A DNA stretch of 64,000 nucleotides from an uncultured Alphaproteobacteria bacterium (GCA_902533625.1 CACAMI010000005.1:1-64000); one strand, 5' to 3'; shown: positions 53,166 through 62,860, counted from the first letter of the stretch. The notes: generated by a model from the sequence alone, not told the origin. Program-made: numbers and translations.

Positions 53166-53197
53166 ATTAATTTTACAAGTGGAGCTTTGTTTTACAA

Positions 53198-54157
53198 ATG
53201 TTAAGTAAATCGGAAACTGATTACTCAAGCGCAGACTTAACTGCTTTCTTTGAATTGATGAAACCAAGGGTTATGAGGCTTGTTATTTTTACTACGGTTG
53301 TAGGAATGGTTGCTTCACAAGAATTTATACATCCAGTTATTGCAATAGCATCAGTCATTTTTATTGGATTGGGAGCTGGCGCGGCCGGCGCATTAAATAT
53401 GTGGTGGGATTCAGATATTGATTTTATGATGGCAAGAACTGATAAGCGCCCTATACCTTCGGGGAAAGTTAAGCCAGAAGATGCCTTGTATTTCGGGTTA
53501 TTTCTATCTGTACTTTCCGTGATGATGTTGGGGTTGATTGCTAATTTTTTGGCAGCCTTTATCTTAGGTTTTACCATTTGGTTTTACATTTTTATATATT
53601 CTATCTGGCTCAAAAGGCGGACACCTCAAAATATTGTTATTGGTGGAGCGGCAGGGGCCTTTCCACCAGTTATTGGATGGGTAGCCACTTCTGGTAATAT
53701 AGGGTTGGAAAGTATTTTAATGTTCTTGCTCATATTCATTTGGACACCTCCACATTTTTGGGCTTTATCACTTTTTTCTCATTCTGATTATCATAGAGCA
53801 AATGTTCCCATGCTGAATGTTACCTACGGGAAACCTCATACAAGATTGCAAATCTTACTTTATACATTGGCTCTCACAATAATAAGTGTTGGTATTTCAT
53901 TTTCTAGCTTAGGCGGGATTTTTTACTTTATTTCCGCCTTAATATTAAATGGTTACCTAATCTACCTTGCTGTACGGGTTTATTTTCAAAATGAGCAACT
54001 CTCGATTGGGTTAAACATGAAATATGAGAAAAAGCTTTTCCTTTTTTCCATTTCTTATCTGTTTGTGCTCTTCGGGATGATTCTTTTAGAGGCTCTGATG
54101 GACAGATTTCAGATTGCTTCAGTAAACTTTCAACTTATAGATATATTTTTTAGATGA
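53198..54157 (+). CDS. ctaB: Protoheme IX farnesyltransferase
   Basis: Converts heme b to heme O for the oxidase. The 319-residue UbiA-superfamily protein has about nine membrane helices; the Asp-rich motif is WWDSDIDFMMARTDKRPIP, with the heme O synthase stretches MKPRVMRLVIFTTVVGM near the N-terminus and FIWTPPHFWALSLF in the second half. ATG 53198 gives the standard length. The stop overlaps the start of the next small gene (ATGA). In related genomes coxA precedes it. Confidence 0.94.
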   Translation: MLSKSETDYSSADLTAFFELMKPRVMRLVIFTTVVGMVASQEFIHPVIAIASVIFIGLGAGAAGALNMWWDSDIDFMMARTDKRPIPSGKVKPEDALYFGLFLSVLSVMMLGLIANFLAAFILGFTIWFYIFIYSIWLKRRTPQNIVIGGAAGAFPPVIGWVATSGNIGLESILMFLLIFIWTPPHFWALSLFSHSDYHRANVPMLNVTYGKPHTRLQILLYTLALTIISVGISFSSLGGIFYFISALILNGYLIYLAVRVYFQNEQLSIGLNMKYEKKLFLFSISYLFVLFGMILLEALMDRFQIASVNFQLIDIFFR

Positions 54158-54333
54158 AGAATAATGATCTTGAAATCAGTAAGAGAAGGAGCTCAACTAA
54201 TATCGTTCTAGGGTTAATATTAGCCTTTTTTGTGATGTTGATTTTTAGCGTTACTGTTGTGAAGCTCTCAAATGGAGATAAAATGCAGGCATATGATCAT
54301 GTGCTGAGACCAGAAATGCTGACAGATGAATAG
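54154..54333 (+). CDS. Small membrane protein, CoxF-like, between ctaB and ctaG
   Basis: A 59-residue protein with a basic N-terminus (ISKRRSST), one membrane helix at residues 16-37 and a short charged C-terminus outside. It overlaps ctaB by 4 bp and ctaG by 8 bp, which strongly implies translation. A small protein in exactly this place is called CoxF in several alphaproteobacterial cox operons and is thought to help oxidase assembly; sequence similarity in such a short protein is weak, so the name rests on position and topology. Confidence 0.68.
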   Translation: MKNNDLEISKRRSSTNIVLGLILAFFVMLIFSVTVVKLSNGDKMQAYDHVLRPEMLTDE

Positions 54334-54916
54334 GAAAAGAAACAAAAAGACTATTTTATCTTTGCTGACCCTAGTATTAGTTATGGGTGCGGTATCATTT
54401 GCATCGGTGCCATTATATGACTGGTTCTGTAGAGTAACTGGTTATGGGGGCACTCCGTCCGTGTCTGCAAAGAATAATTCAGGAATACTAGAAGAAATTA
54501 TTAAGATACGGTTTGATGCTTCTCTTCAGAAAGATATGCCATGGAATTTTAAAGCATTGCAGCATGAAGTGGAAGTTAATATAGGTGCAAGTGGTCTAGC
54601 CTTTTATGAGGCCTTTAATCCCACAGATCGGCCTGTAGCGGGGCAGGCAAGTTTTAATGTGGTTCCATTTTCTGCAGGTCAGTATTTTACCAAGATTGAT
54701 TGCTTTTGCTTTGTCGAGCAGGTCCTTCAACCTGGAGAAAAAGTAACTATGCCAGTCTCTTTTTACATAGATCCCGAAATCGTTAATGATAGAGAAGCGA
54801 AGTTTGTAAAGTCTGTAACATTATCCTATACTTTTTATGAGATAGATTTGCCAAGTGAAGTTCTAAAGACCGTAAAGAATAATTTTGACTTAAAAAGGAA
54901 AATAGAAATACATTAA
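54326..54916 (+). CDS. ctaG: Cytochrome c oxidase assembly protein CtaG (Cox11)
   Basis: Delivers copper to CuB of subunit I. The 196-residue protein has one N-terminal membrane helix (about 9-29), VPLYDWFCRVTGYGGTP right after it, and the copper-binding CFCF motif in KIDCFCFVEQVLQPGE, followed by the immunoglobulin-like domain with SVTLSYTFYE. That a CuB chaperone is retained argues that a subunit I gene exists somewhere in the genome. Confidence 0.95.
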   Translation: MNRKRNKKTILSLLTLVLVMGAVSFASVPLYDWFCRVTGYGGTPSVSAKNNSGILEEIIKIRFDASLQKDMPWNFKALQHEVEVNIGASGLAFYEAFNPTDRPVAGQASFNVVPFSAGQYFTKIDCFCFVEQVLQPGEKVTMPVSFYIDPEIVNDREAKFVKSVTLSYTFYEIDLPSEVLKTVKNNFDLKRKIEIH

Positions 54917-54935
54917 TATTTTAAAGGTATGAATT

Positions 54936-55724
54936 ATGGCGCAAGAAAAAAATCATGATTACCACATTTTAGATCCAAGTATTTGGCCCTTTCTAGGAGC
55001 GCTCGGAGGATTTACGATGTTGTTTGGTTCAGTTTTGTTTTTTCATGACAAAGGACCAGCTATGCTCATTATAGGTTTATTATTGGTATTATACGTAATG
55101 TATGGCTGGTGGTCTGATGTGGTGAGAGAGAGTAGAGCGGGCGATCATAAGCCAGTAGTCCAACTGGCACTCCGATATGGCGTAATAATGTTTATAATTT
55201 CAGAAGTAATGTTTTTTGTAGCATGGTTTTGGAGTTTTTTTAAACACGCTCTGTTTCCTATGGAGGCCTCTGGTGGCGTATTTCCACCAACAGGTATACA
55301 GACATTTGATCCATGGCATCTTCCACTTATTAACACTTTAATTCTTCTATGTTCAGGAGCTGCAGCAACTTGGGCACACCACGCGATAGCCCATGACAAT
55401 GATCGAAAAGGTTTGGTAAACGGATTAATTGTAGCGATTGGTTTTGGTGTCTTATTCACTGGGTTCCAGATTTATGAATATAGCCATGCTGCATTTACTT
55501 TCTCAGAAAACATTTATGGTGCTAATTTTTTCATGGCAACGGGGTTTCATGGATTTCATGTTCTAATTGGAACCATATTTCTTTTAGTGTGTTTAATAAG
55601 GGCATCTAATGGACACTTTACACCAGAGAAGCATATAGGATTTGAAGCTGCTGCTTGGTACTGGCACTTTGTCGATGTTGTATGGCTATTTTTATTTTTG
55701 GTTGTGTATGTTTGGGGTCGTTAG
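54936..55724 (+). CDS. coxC: Cytochrome c oxidase subunit III
   Basis: A 262-residue, seven-helix core subunit of the aa3 oxidase. Conserved segments include [20 protein letters not shown] at the N-terminus, [13 protein letters not shown] in helix III with its buried glutamate, [31 protein letters not shown] and [16 protein letters not shown] at the end. ATG 54936 is 19 bp after ctaG. Length matches the two-domain form, so it is a separate subunit III and not part of a coxA-coxC fusion. Confidence 0.96.
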   Translation: MAQEKNHDYHILDPSIWPFLGALGGFTMLFGSVLFFHDKGPAMLIIGLLLVLYVMYGWWSDVVRESRAGDHKPVVQLALRYGVIMFIISEVMFFVAWFWSFFKHALFPMEASGGVFPPTGIQTFDPWHLPLINTLILLCSGAAATWAHHAIAHDNDRKGLVNGLIVAIGFGVLFTGFQIYEYSHAAFTFSENIYGANFFMATGFHGFHVLIGTIFLLVCLIRASNGHFTPEKHIGFEAAAWYWHFVDVVWLFLFLVVYVWGR

Positions 55725-55778
55725 ATCTTTTTGCTACTTTGAAAAGAATTTAATTAAATAACTGAAGTTAATGAAACA

Positions 55779-56450
55779 TTGGTATATAAGGTTTTTGTTC
55801 CTATAATTTTTAGTCTGATTGGAGTAGGTATTCTTGCTTCATTAGGGTTTTGGCAGATTCAGAGACTTAATTGGAAGGAAGACTTGCTGAGCAGTATTGA
55901 GATACAGATTAATCGACCTAGCGTAGCATTGCCACTTGACCCAAAGAAAAGTGATGATCAGTATCTAAAAGTAGCTGTTGAAGGAATTTTTCTTCCTGGT
56001 GAAATTCATGTTCTAACTTCTGAGAAATTTAAAGGTCCTGGGTTTAGAGTAATTATGCCTTTCCTGACAAACTCTGGCTCCACTATTTTGGTAGATCGGG
56101 GTTTCATTTTAGAAAAGTTCAAAGATATTCAAAAGACAACTGATTCAAATTTTGTTGAGGGCAATCTTCTATGGCCGGATGAAATTGATTATTTTACACC
56201 AAAGCCAAATCTCGAGAGAGGTATATGGTTTGCTCGTGACGTACATGAGATGTCAGAGCATCTTAAGACAGCTCCTATATTACTCATTGCTATGAACGAA
56301 AATAAGGCTGACAATCATATTAACCCCAAACCTTTAACAATCGGTATCCCCAATAATCACTTTGAATATGCAGTTACGTGGTTTTCTTTGGCAATTATTT
56401 GGTTTTTTATGACTATTTATTTTTTTTGGTCTAGATTAAAAATAAATTAG
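55779..56450 (+). CDS. SURF1 family oxidase assembly protein
   Basis: Assembly factor that binds heme a for insertion into subunit I. The 223-residue protein has the SURF1 topology: an N-terminal helix followed by LGFWQIQRLNWKEDLL, a periplasmic domain with FKGPGFRVIMPF and VDRGFI, and a C-terminal helix with NNHFEYAVTWFSLAIIWF. The start is TTG 55779; an ATG 8 bp earlier is out of frame. It sits between coxC and thrC, as in many alphaproteobacteria. Confidence 0.9.
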   Translation: MVYKVFVPIIFSLIGVGILASLGFWQIQRLNWKEDLLSSIEIQINRPSVALPLDPKKSDDQYLKVAVEGIFLPGEIHVLTSEKFKGPGFRVIMPFLTNSGSTILVDRGFILEKFKDIQKTTDSNFVEGNLLWPDEIDYFTPKPNLERGIWFARDVHEMSEHLKTAPILLIAMNENKADNHINPKPLTIGIPNNHFEYAVTWFSLAIIWFFMTIYFFWSRLKIN

Positions 56451-56461
56451 GAGAATAACTT

Positions 56462-57859
56462 TTGCTTTATATATCTACTCGAGGTCAAGCAACTCCACTC
56501 GGATTTAAAGAAGCTGTATTATCTGGTTTGGCAAGTGATGGGGGGTTATATATTCCTAAAAATTACCCATTATTTTCAGAAGAGGAAATAAGAAGTTTAG
56601 AGGGATTAGATTATGTAAATCTAGCATTTAATGTAATGCGAAAATTTATTGGTCCTGAAATATCCGATCCTGAACTGTTTCAAACTATTAATACTTCGTA
56701 CGGCAGCTTTGGAAAAGGAAATTTCTGTCCTACTTTAAGTATAGACAATAATGAGTATTTGCTTGAATTATATCATGGACCTACCCTGGCCTTTAAAGAC
56801 TTTGCAATGCAATTTATTGGGAACCTATTTGAATTATTTCTCTCTAAGGAAAGCAAAAGATTAACGATAGTGACCGCAACTTCTGGTGATACTGGGTCAG
56901 CGGCCGTAGAAGCTTTTAAAGGAAAGCAACAGGTTGATCTCTACGTTCTTTTTCCAGAAGGTAGGATATCAGACATGCAAAGACTCCAAATTACCACATC
57001 AAAAGATTCAAATATTTTCCCAATAGCGATCAGGGGTGATTTTGATGACTGTCAAAGGATGGTGAAGGAATTATTTGGAGATGAGGTCTTTAGGAATGAA
57101 GTGCATTTGAGTGCGGTGAATTCCATTAATTGGGCAAGAATTTTAGCACAAACGGTTTATTATTTTAAAAGTACTTTTTCTATAGTTTCATATAGAGATG
57201 GAGTAAATTTCTCGGTACCTACGGGAAATTTTGGCGATATATATGCAGGATATGTGGCAAAAAAAATAGGTCTGCCGATTAATAAATTAATAATCGCAAG
57301 TAATCAGAATGACATCTTGCAAAGGACCTTGAAAACTGGTGTTTATGACAAAAAAAATGTTACCGCTACAATAGCACCTTCAATGGATATTCAGGTTTCT
57401 TCGAATTTTGAAAGGTTACTTTTTGATCTTTTTGAGGGTGATCAAATTGAGGTTTGTAGGCTAATGAATGAACTTTTTAAAAATAATTTATTCAAGCTTA
57501 ATGATAAGTCCTTGAAGAATTTTAGAAAAAATTTTTATGGAGGCTCTGGAAATGATCAGGAACTTAGGGAAGAAATTTCTTTCTTTTATAAAAACTTCAA
57601 TAAAATTATTTGTCCTCACACAGCGGCTGGTACAAGAGTAGCAAGGCAGTATCTAAAAAAATCCCCAGAAACCCCTATGATTTCATTAGCAACAGCCCAT
57701 CCAAGTAAGTTTAATGATGTTATAGATAAAGTTTTAGATCTTCAGGTTGAGATTCCATCTAGATTAAAAAGGTTGCTAGATTTAGAAGAAAATTTTGATG
57801 TACTGACGGATGATGTTGAACAGTTAAAGCAAGTCATTTTGGATGGGAAATTATCTTGA
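56462..57859 (+). CDS. thrC: Threonine synthase
   Basis: PLP enzyme converting O-phosphohomoserine to threonine. The 465-residue protein belongs to the longer (class 1) group: STRGQATPLGFKEAVLSGLA start, K112 in GPTLAFKDFAMQF as the PLP lysine, TATSGDTGSAAVEAF, the phosphate-binding VPTGNFGDIYAGY and CPHTAAGTRV. The start is TTG 56462 with AGGAG 7 bp upstream. The stop overlaps the peptidase gene. lysC, also of the aspartate family, is at 61161 but separately transcribed. Confidence 0.95.
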   Translation: MLYISTRGQATPLGFKEAVLSGLASDGGLYIPKNYPLFSEEEIRSLEGLDYVNLAFNVMRKFIGPEISDPELFQTINTSYGSFGKGNFCPTLSIDNNEYLLELYHGPTLAFKDFAMQFIGNLFELFLSKESKRLTIVTATSGDTGSAAVEAFKGKQQVDLYVLFPEGRISDMQRLQITTSKDSNIFPIAIRGDFDDCQRMVKELFGDEVFRNEVHLSAVNSINWARILAQTVYYFKSTFSIVSYRDGVNFSVPTGNFGDIYAGYVAKKIGLPINKLIIASNQNDILQRTLKTGVYDKKNVTATIAPSMDIQVSSNFERLLFDLFEGDQIEVCRLMNELFKNNLFKLNDKSLKNFRKNFYGGSGNDQELREEISFFYKNFNKIICPHTAAGTRVARQYLKKSPETPMISLATAHPSKFNDVIDKVLDLQVEIPSRLKRLLDLEENFDVLTDDVEQLKQVILDGKLS

Positions 57860-59118
57860 CGATACATTTTCATTCCTTAAGTAATGGCCTCAGAGTTGCT
57901 GTTGAAGAGATGCCAGAGATAAGGACTGCTTCTATTGGAGTATGGGTAAATGTAGGGGCACGTTATGAAAAAAGAGAAGAAAATGGTATCGCTCATTTTT
58001 TGGAGCACCTAGCTTTTAAGGGAACAAAAACAAGGAATGCTTTAGAAATTGCAGAGAAAATCGAAGATATTGGTGGATATATTAATGCATACACAGGCCG
58101 GGAGGTAACGAATTATTCTGCTAAGGTTCTTTCTGAACATGTAAATATTGGTCTAGACGTTTTAAGTGACATAATCCTTAATTCAACTTTTCTTGACACG
58201 GAAATTGAAGTTGAAAGGGAGGTAATTATCCAAGAAATCGGAATGTATTTGGATACTCCGGATGATGTAGTTTTTGATTGGCTCCAAGACGTCTGTTATC
58301 CAGATCAGCCAATAGGCCGGAGTATTTTAGGAAACCCGGAAAACGTTAAAAGGTTTGGGCAGAAAGACTTTTTTAATTTTCTAAGAAAGTATTATGCTCC
58401 TAAAGAAATGATTGTTTGTGTGGCTGGAGGAGTAAGGCACTTAGAGGTATTTCGCATAATAGAAGAGAAGTTTGGATTTTTGGATGCCATAGATACTCCT
58501 AAGCCTATTAAGGCAGAATTTGGAGGTGGTGAGTATAGGAAGGAAAAAGACTTGGAGCAAGCTCACTTTGCTTTTGCACTTGAGGCACCAAAACTAACGG
58601 ATCCAAAATTGTATGATGCACGAGTATTTACTTCAATCTTAGGGGGAGGAATGTCTTCTAGGTTGTTTCAACAATTAAGAGAGAAAAGGGGATTGTGTTA
58701 TTCAATTTTTTCATTCATTGAAACTTTATCAGATACTGGCTCAATAATGATTTATTCTGGTACGGGTAGAGATCAGGTTGGTGAACTTTCTAATGTTGTT
58801 GCAGAAGAATTAAAAAAACTGGCATCAAATGTTATGGATAATGAAGTGAAAAGAGCTAAAGCCCAGATGAAGGCAGGCATGTTAATGGCATTAGAGAATC
58901 CCTTTAGTAGGTGTGAAAGAATGGCACGCTCCTTGACTATATGGGGGCGAATTATTGATTTGGAGGAAATAATAGAAAAAATAGAAGAGGTAAATGTCCA
59001 AAAAGTTAAGGACTTTGGTTTAGCATTGCTCAATAATAAAAAGGCAGGCTTATCGCTTTATGGGCCGATTACTAAAGCCCCAGAATTGTCACATCTTCTG
59101 TCAGTTTTAAATAAGTAA
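57856..59118 (+). CDS. M16 zinc peptidase, mitochondrial-processing-peptidase-like
   Basis: A 420-residue M16 peptidase close to mitochondrial processing peptidase beta. The inverted zinc motif is HFLEH at 47-51 with the third ligand glutamate in the EREVIIQEI stretch about 75 residues on, so it is predicted active. The C-terminal half has LGGGMSSRLFQQLREKRGLCYS, the substrate-gripping region. It starts at TTG 57856 overlapping the thrC stop (TTGA). The thrC-M16-GNAT order is common in alphaproteobacteria, and relatives have been proposed as ancestors of the mitochondrial enzyme. Confidence 0.92.
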   Translation: MTIHFHSLSNGLRVAVEEMPEIRTASIGVWVNVGARYEKREENGIAHFLEHLAFKGTKTRNALEIAEKIEDIGGYINAYTGREVTNYSAKVLSEHVNIGLDVLSDIILNSTFLDTEIEVEREVIIQEIGMYLDTPDDVVFDWLQDVCYPDQPIGRSILGNPENVKRFGQKDFFNFLRKYYAPKEMIVCVAGGVRHLEVFRIIEEKFGFLDAIDTPKPIKAEFGGGEYRKEKDLEQAHFAFALEAPKLTDPKLYDARVFTSILGGGMSSRLFQQLREKRGLCYSIFSFIETLSDTGSIMIYSGTGRDQVGELSNVVAEELKKLASNVMDNEVKRAKAQMKAGMLMALENPFSRCERMARSLTIWGRIIDLEEIIEKIEEVNVQKVKDFGLALLNNKKAGLSLYGPITKAPELSHLLSVLNK

Positions 59119-59122
59119 GCTA

Positions 59123-59692
59123 ATGTTTTTATGGCAAAAAAAACTCATTTCATTAGAGAATGAAAAAGTCTTCCTAAGATTGCCAAATAGATCTGATTAT
59201 ATACCTTGGGTAAATTTACGGAGTAATAACTTTTCATACCTTTCCTGCTGGGAACCTGACGGCGCATTAAGGAAAAATTCATATAGTGATTTTAAAATTA
59301 GAGTGGAGTGGGCGAAGAGAGGGTTCAAAAATAAGGAAGTTATATCTATGCTAATATTCCGAAAACCTACCTTAGATTTAGTAGGTTCAATTACTTTGGA
59401 GAATGTAAAGTTTAGTCCTTTTTATTCGGGTTACATAGGTTATTGGTTAGGGTCAGAATACTATAGACAAGGACTTATGTCAGCTGCATTGGGTTCTGTT
59501 ATTAATTTTGCAGTAAGAAACTGGAAAATTACAAAAATATCGGCAGCAACCCTGCCAGAAAATACAGCATCAATAAATTTGTTAAGGAAATTTGATTTTT
59601 CTGAAGAGGGCATTGGGAGAAAATACCTCAAAATAAAAGGTAATTGGAGGGATCACATGATTTTTTCTTATTTAGCACCAGAAAGAAAATAA
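59123..59692 (+). CDS. GNAT family N-acetyltransferase (RimJ/RimL-like)
   Basis: A 189-residue acetyltransferase resembling RimJ/RimL enzymes that acetylate protein or small-molecule amines. The segment VFLRLPNRSDYIPWVNLR, the acetyl-CoA-binding region GYWLGSEYYRQGLMSAALGS near 110-129 and ENTASINLLRKFDFSEEGIGRKYLKI are typical. It starts 4 bp after the M16 peptidase and shares its operon. The target is unknown; ribosomal protein acetylation is only one possibility. Confidence 0.88.
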   Translation: MFLWQKKLISLENEKVFLRLPNRSDYIPWVNLRSNNFSYLSCWEPDGALRKNSYSDFKIRVEWAKRGFKNKEVISMLIFRKPTLDLVGSITLENVKFSPFYSGYIGYWLGSEYYRQGLMSAALGSVINFAVRNWKITKISAATLPENTASINLLRKFDFSEEGIGRKYLKIKGNWRDHMIFSYLAPERK

Positions 59693-59722
59693 ATAAAAAA
59701 TGAAATTCGAAGGTAAAACTAA

Positions 59723-61138
59723 ATGAGCGACTTGCAGCCTGTAGATTCTAAAATTATTGAAATTCTGGAAAATACCATTTCTGGTGATATTTTTTCATCT
59801 CTGGATGAAAAATACAAAATGGAACCGAGAGGTAAATTTCATAATACTGCTAAGTTCGTCGCAAAACCTCGTACCGCCAAAGATGTATCAGAAATAATCA
59901 AGTGTGCAAATTCTTTGGGGTTTGGAATAGTTCCTTATTCTGGCGGATCGGGGCTAGTTTGTGGACAAATTTCTACAAGTGGCCAACCACTGCTCTTATC
60001 TCTAGAGCGGTTAAATAAATTAAGAGATTTCGATCCAATTAGTGGTATCATTAAAGTTGAATCTGGCATGATTTTGTCAGAAGTAAAACGCCTAAGTCAG
60101 AATTATGGAAGACAGTTTCCATTAACATTGGCTTCTCAGGGAAGTTGTATGATAGGTGGAAATTTAGCAACGAATGCTGGAGGGGTTAATGTCCTAAAAT
60201 ATGGCAGTGCACGTGATTTGTGCCTAGGAATTGAAGCAGTGTTGGCGGATGGTAAACTCTTTAATGACTTGAAGGCATTGAAAAAGGATAATTCAGGTTA
60301 TGACATAAGAAATTTATTAATTGGCTCTGAGGGAACTTTGGGAGTCATTACAGCTGCTTCACTAAAAACATTTCCAAAAACAAATAATATTGCAGCTATG
60401 GTTTCCATCAGATCGCCTAATGAGGCAGTTGAATTATATAGTTTTTTAAATTCTAGATTAGAATTTTCCCTTCAGGCATTCGAATTAATAAGTTCAACTG
60501 GAATAGAGTTTTTAAGTGTGACAGGCCTTCGCAAATCATTCCCAATAAACTCAAAAAGAGACTGGTTTGTACTGTTGGAGGTAGGATCAACGGAAATAAG
60601 TTTGTTAAAGGATTTTTTCGAGTCTTGTCTATACGAAGCTAATGAGAAGGGGGTAGTTGATGAAATAGTTGTATCCCAAAATGAGCGGCAGTACGATTCG
60701 TTGTGGGAAATTAGAGAGTTGATTCCGGAAGCTAATCGGTTAATTGGAGCAATTTCAAATCATGACATCTCTTTACCTATAACAAAAATAGCAGAATTTA
60801 TTGGTAAGGCAGAGGAAGAAATATTAAGAATTTCAAATTCTGTTAGAGTAAATTGTTTTGGCCATGTTGGTGATGGTAATTTACATTTCAATGTATTTCC
60901 ACCAAATGGAAGTTCAAAAAAAGAATTTGATTCTTTTTCTGAGAAAATTACAGAAAAGGTAAATAGTTTAGTTTTTGACTATAATGGTTCTATTAGCGCG
61001 GAGCATGGTATTGGACGATTAAAGAAAGATGACTTATGCAAATATTCAGAACCTATGAAGCTTGAATTAATGAAACGAATAAAAAATACTTTTGATCCAA
61101 AAAATATCCTGAATCCTGGCAGTATTTTTATTAATTAA
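59723..61138 (+). CDS. FAD-linked 2-hydroxyacid dehydrogenase (GlcD / D-2-hydroxyglutarate dehydrogenase-like)
   Basis: A 471-residue flavoenzyme of the vanillyl-alcohol-oxidase superfamily. The FAD-binding-4 domain (about 45-215) contains VPYSGGSGLVCGQ, GSCMIGGNLATNAGGVNVL and IGSEGTLGVIT; the C-terminal oxidase domain carries the metal-binding CFGHVGDGNLHFNV and SAEHGIGRLKKDDL. This pattern fits D-2-hydroxyglutarate dehydrogenase, D-lactate dehydrogenase or GlcD; without glcE/glcF neighbours, a stand-alone D-2-hydroxyglutarate or D-lactate role is more likely. Electrons would pass to the quinone pool or an electron-transfer flavoprotein. Confidence 0.85.
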   Translation: MSDLQPVDSKIIEILENTISGDIFSSLDEKYKMEPRGKFHNTAKFVAKPRTAKDVSEIIKCANSLGFGIVPYSGGSGLVCGQISTSGQPLLLSLERLNKLRDFDPISGIIKVESGMILSEVKRLSQNYGRQFPLTLASQGSCMIGGNLATNAGGVNVLKYGSARDLCLGIEAVLADGKLFNDLKALKKDNSGYDIRNLLIGSEGTLGVITAASLKTFPKTNNIAAMVSIRSPNEAVELYSFLNSRLEFSLQAFELISSTGIEFLSVTGLRKSFPINSKRDWFVLLEVGSTEISLLKDFFESCLYEANEKGVVDEIVVSQNERQYDSLWEIRELIPEANRLIGAISNHDISLPITKIAEFIGKAEEEILRISNSVRVNCFGHVGDGNLHFNVFPPNGSSKKEFDSFSEKITEKVNSLVFDYNGSISAEHGIGRLKKDDLCKYSEPMKLELMKRIKNTFDPKNILNPGSIFIN

Positions 61139-61160
61139 GAATTCTTGCCAAAATCTCTAC

Positions 61161-62387
61161 TTAGACTTTATCTAGCTCAAATGCATCATGGAGTACTTGG
61201 ACAGCCAGCTCCATATACTTTTGCTCAACAAGGATAGATATCTTAATTTCTGATGTTGATATCACTAGTATATTTATGTTTTCATGTGCAAGTGACTCAA
61301 ACATCTTTTTTGCTATACCAGCATGGCTTCTCATTCCAATGCCTACAATGGATACTTTTGCTACCTCAGTGTCAATCACACAAGCTTTAAAAGATATTTC
61401 TTTCTTCTTCGAGGCTTTATGTATTGCCGCTTCTGCCGCTGAAACCTGAGACATAGGGCATGAAAATGTTATGTCTGTAGTTTCATTTTCCGATACATTT
61501 TGGATAATCATATCGACGTTTATCCCAGACTCAGACAGGGGCCCAAATATGGCGGCAGCAATTCCAGGCTTGTCTAAAACTCCCGATAGAGTAACTTTTG
61601 CCTCATCCTTTGAGGAGGCTACCCCTGATATCATTCTACTTTCTAACATTTTGTCCTCTCTACAAACTAATGTACCAATTTTTTCTCGAAAACTACTTAA
61701 AACTTGTAAATTTACATCATATCGCATTGCTAGTTCAACAGATCTTGTATGAAGGACTTTTGCTCCCATTGAAGCCAATTCAAGCATTTCCTCATAGGAA
61801 ATTTTATCTAACTTCCGAGCATTTTTTACTATACGAGGATCTGTTGTAAAGATACCTTCTACATCGGTAAATATATCACATCTTTTTGCATTAAATGCCG
61901 CTGAAATAGCCACTGCAGTTGTGTCAGATCCGCCTCTTCCAAGTGTACTTATTCTATTTTCTTTGCTAATGCCCTGAAAGCCAGAAACTATAGCAACTTT
62001 CATACCTTCAACAAATTTTTTTTCAATATTCTCTGTTTTGATTTCTAATATGCGTGCATTCGAATGCATTGACGTCGTGATAATAGGAATTTGCCAGCCC
62101 ATCCAACTTCTTGCTGGGATACCGAGGTCCTGGAGTTTTATTGCAAGTAAACCCGCAGTTATATTTTCCCCTGTACTAACAATAACATCATATTCTCTAC
62201 CATCATAAACTGGTGACGTTTGTTTAACTTGCTCTACTAGCCTATTTGTTTCACCAGACATCGCTGAAACAATGGCAATAACCTTATTATTCTTTCGTAC
62301 TTCTGAAGCTATAATTCCAGCCACATTTTCTATTCTCTCAAGATCTCCAACAGATGTACCTCCAAATTTTTGAACAAGATATGACAT
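61161..62387 (-). CDS. lysC: Aspartate kinase
   Basis: Commits aspartate to lysine, threonine, methionine and diaminopimelate synthesis. The 408-residue monofunctional enzyme starts with QKFGGTSVGDLERI, followed by STGENITAGLLA, the LGRGGSDTTAVA active-site stretch and TDVEGIFTTDPRIV. Two ACT domains form the C-terminal third (VTLSGVLDKPGIAAAIFGPL; VSIVGIGMRSHAGIAKKMF), expected to bind lysine or threonine for feedback control. It is convergent with the dehydrogenase gene and upstream of nothing obviously linked. Confidence 0.96.
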   Translation of the reverse strand: MSYLVQKFGGTSVGDLERIENVAGIIASEVRKNNKVIAIVSAMSGETNRLVEQVKQTSPVYDGREYDVIVSTGENITAGLLAIKLQDLGIPARSWMGWQIPIITTSMHSNARILEIKTENIEKKFVEGMKVAIVSGFQGISKENRISTLGRGGSDTTAVAISAAFNAKRCDIFTDVEGIFTTDPRIVKNARKLDKISYEEMLELASMGAKVLHTRSVELAMRYDVNLQVLSSFREKIGTLVCREDKMLESRMISGVASSKDEAKVTLSGVLDKPGIAAAIFGPLSESGINVDMIIQNVSENETTDITFSCPMSQVSAAEAAIHKASKKKEISFKACVIDTEVAKVSIVGIGMRSHAGIAKKMFESLAHENINILVISTSEIKISILVEQKYMELAVQVLHDAFELDKV

Positions 62388-62431
62388 TTTCTTCGCTTAA
62401 ATAACTGTAATACTATTGATAAAATTTTATG

Positions 62432-62860
62432 CTAATGCGACTTTCGATTGAACCAAGGTAAAGGTGTCACTGGAATCTCATCTTCAATAAGCTCTAATGT
62501 TTCTTTTGGAGTGGCTTCGCCAATTATCGAGCGTTCCGGTGCATCACCTTCATGGATCTCACGTGCTATTTTAGCAAAGTTTCTACCAACGTTTTCTGAG
62601 TTTTTTTCAATCTTTTCTTTAAAATCTTTAAGAATTTTTTCAGCTTCAGAATGAGGCTTCACAAGCATATTTTTTTTAAATTTTGTATTTTTAGACTCTG
62701 TTTGCAATCTTGGACTCATCAAGTCTTTCTTGATCTCACTGCACCCACAAACTTCGCAAGATAATTGTCCTAGTCCACTAAGTTTATCAAAAGTTTCTGC
62801 AGATGCGAACCAACTGTTAAATTTGTGACCATTTGTACACTTAAGATTGTATAAAATCAT
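62432..62860 (-). CDS. DUF1178 family protein
   Basis: A 142-residue protein of unknown function found widely in alpha- and betaproteobacteria. It starts MILYNLKCTNGHKFNSWFAS, with a first cysteine in KCTNGH and a second pair CEVCGC near residue 36, forming a probable zinc ribbon. The middle is charged and helical, the C-terminus short (IPVTPLPWF). The gene lies 19 bp after gcrA on the same strand, so the two may be co-transcribed. Confidence 0.85.
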   Translation of the reverse strand: MILYNLKCTNGHKFNSWFASAETFDKLSGLGQLSCEVCGCSEIKKDLMSPRLQTESKNTKFKKNMLVKPHSEAEKILKDFKEKIEKNSENVGRNFAKIAREIHEGDAPERSIIGEATPKETLELIEDEIPVTPLPWFNRKSH

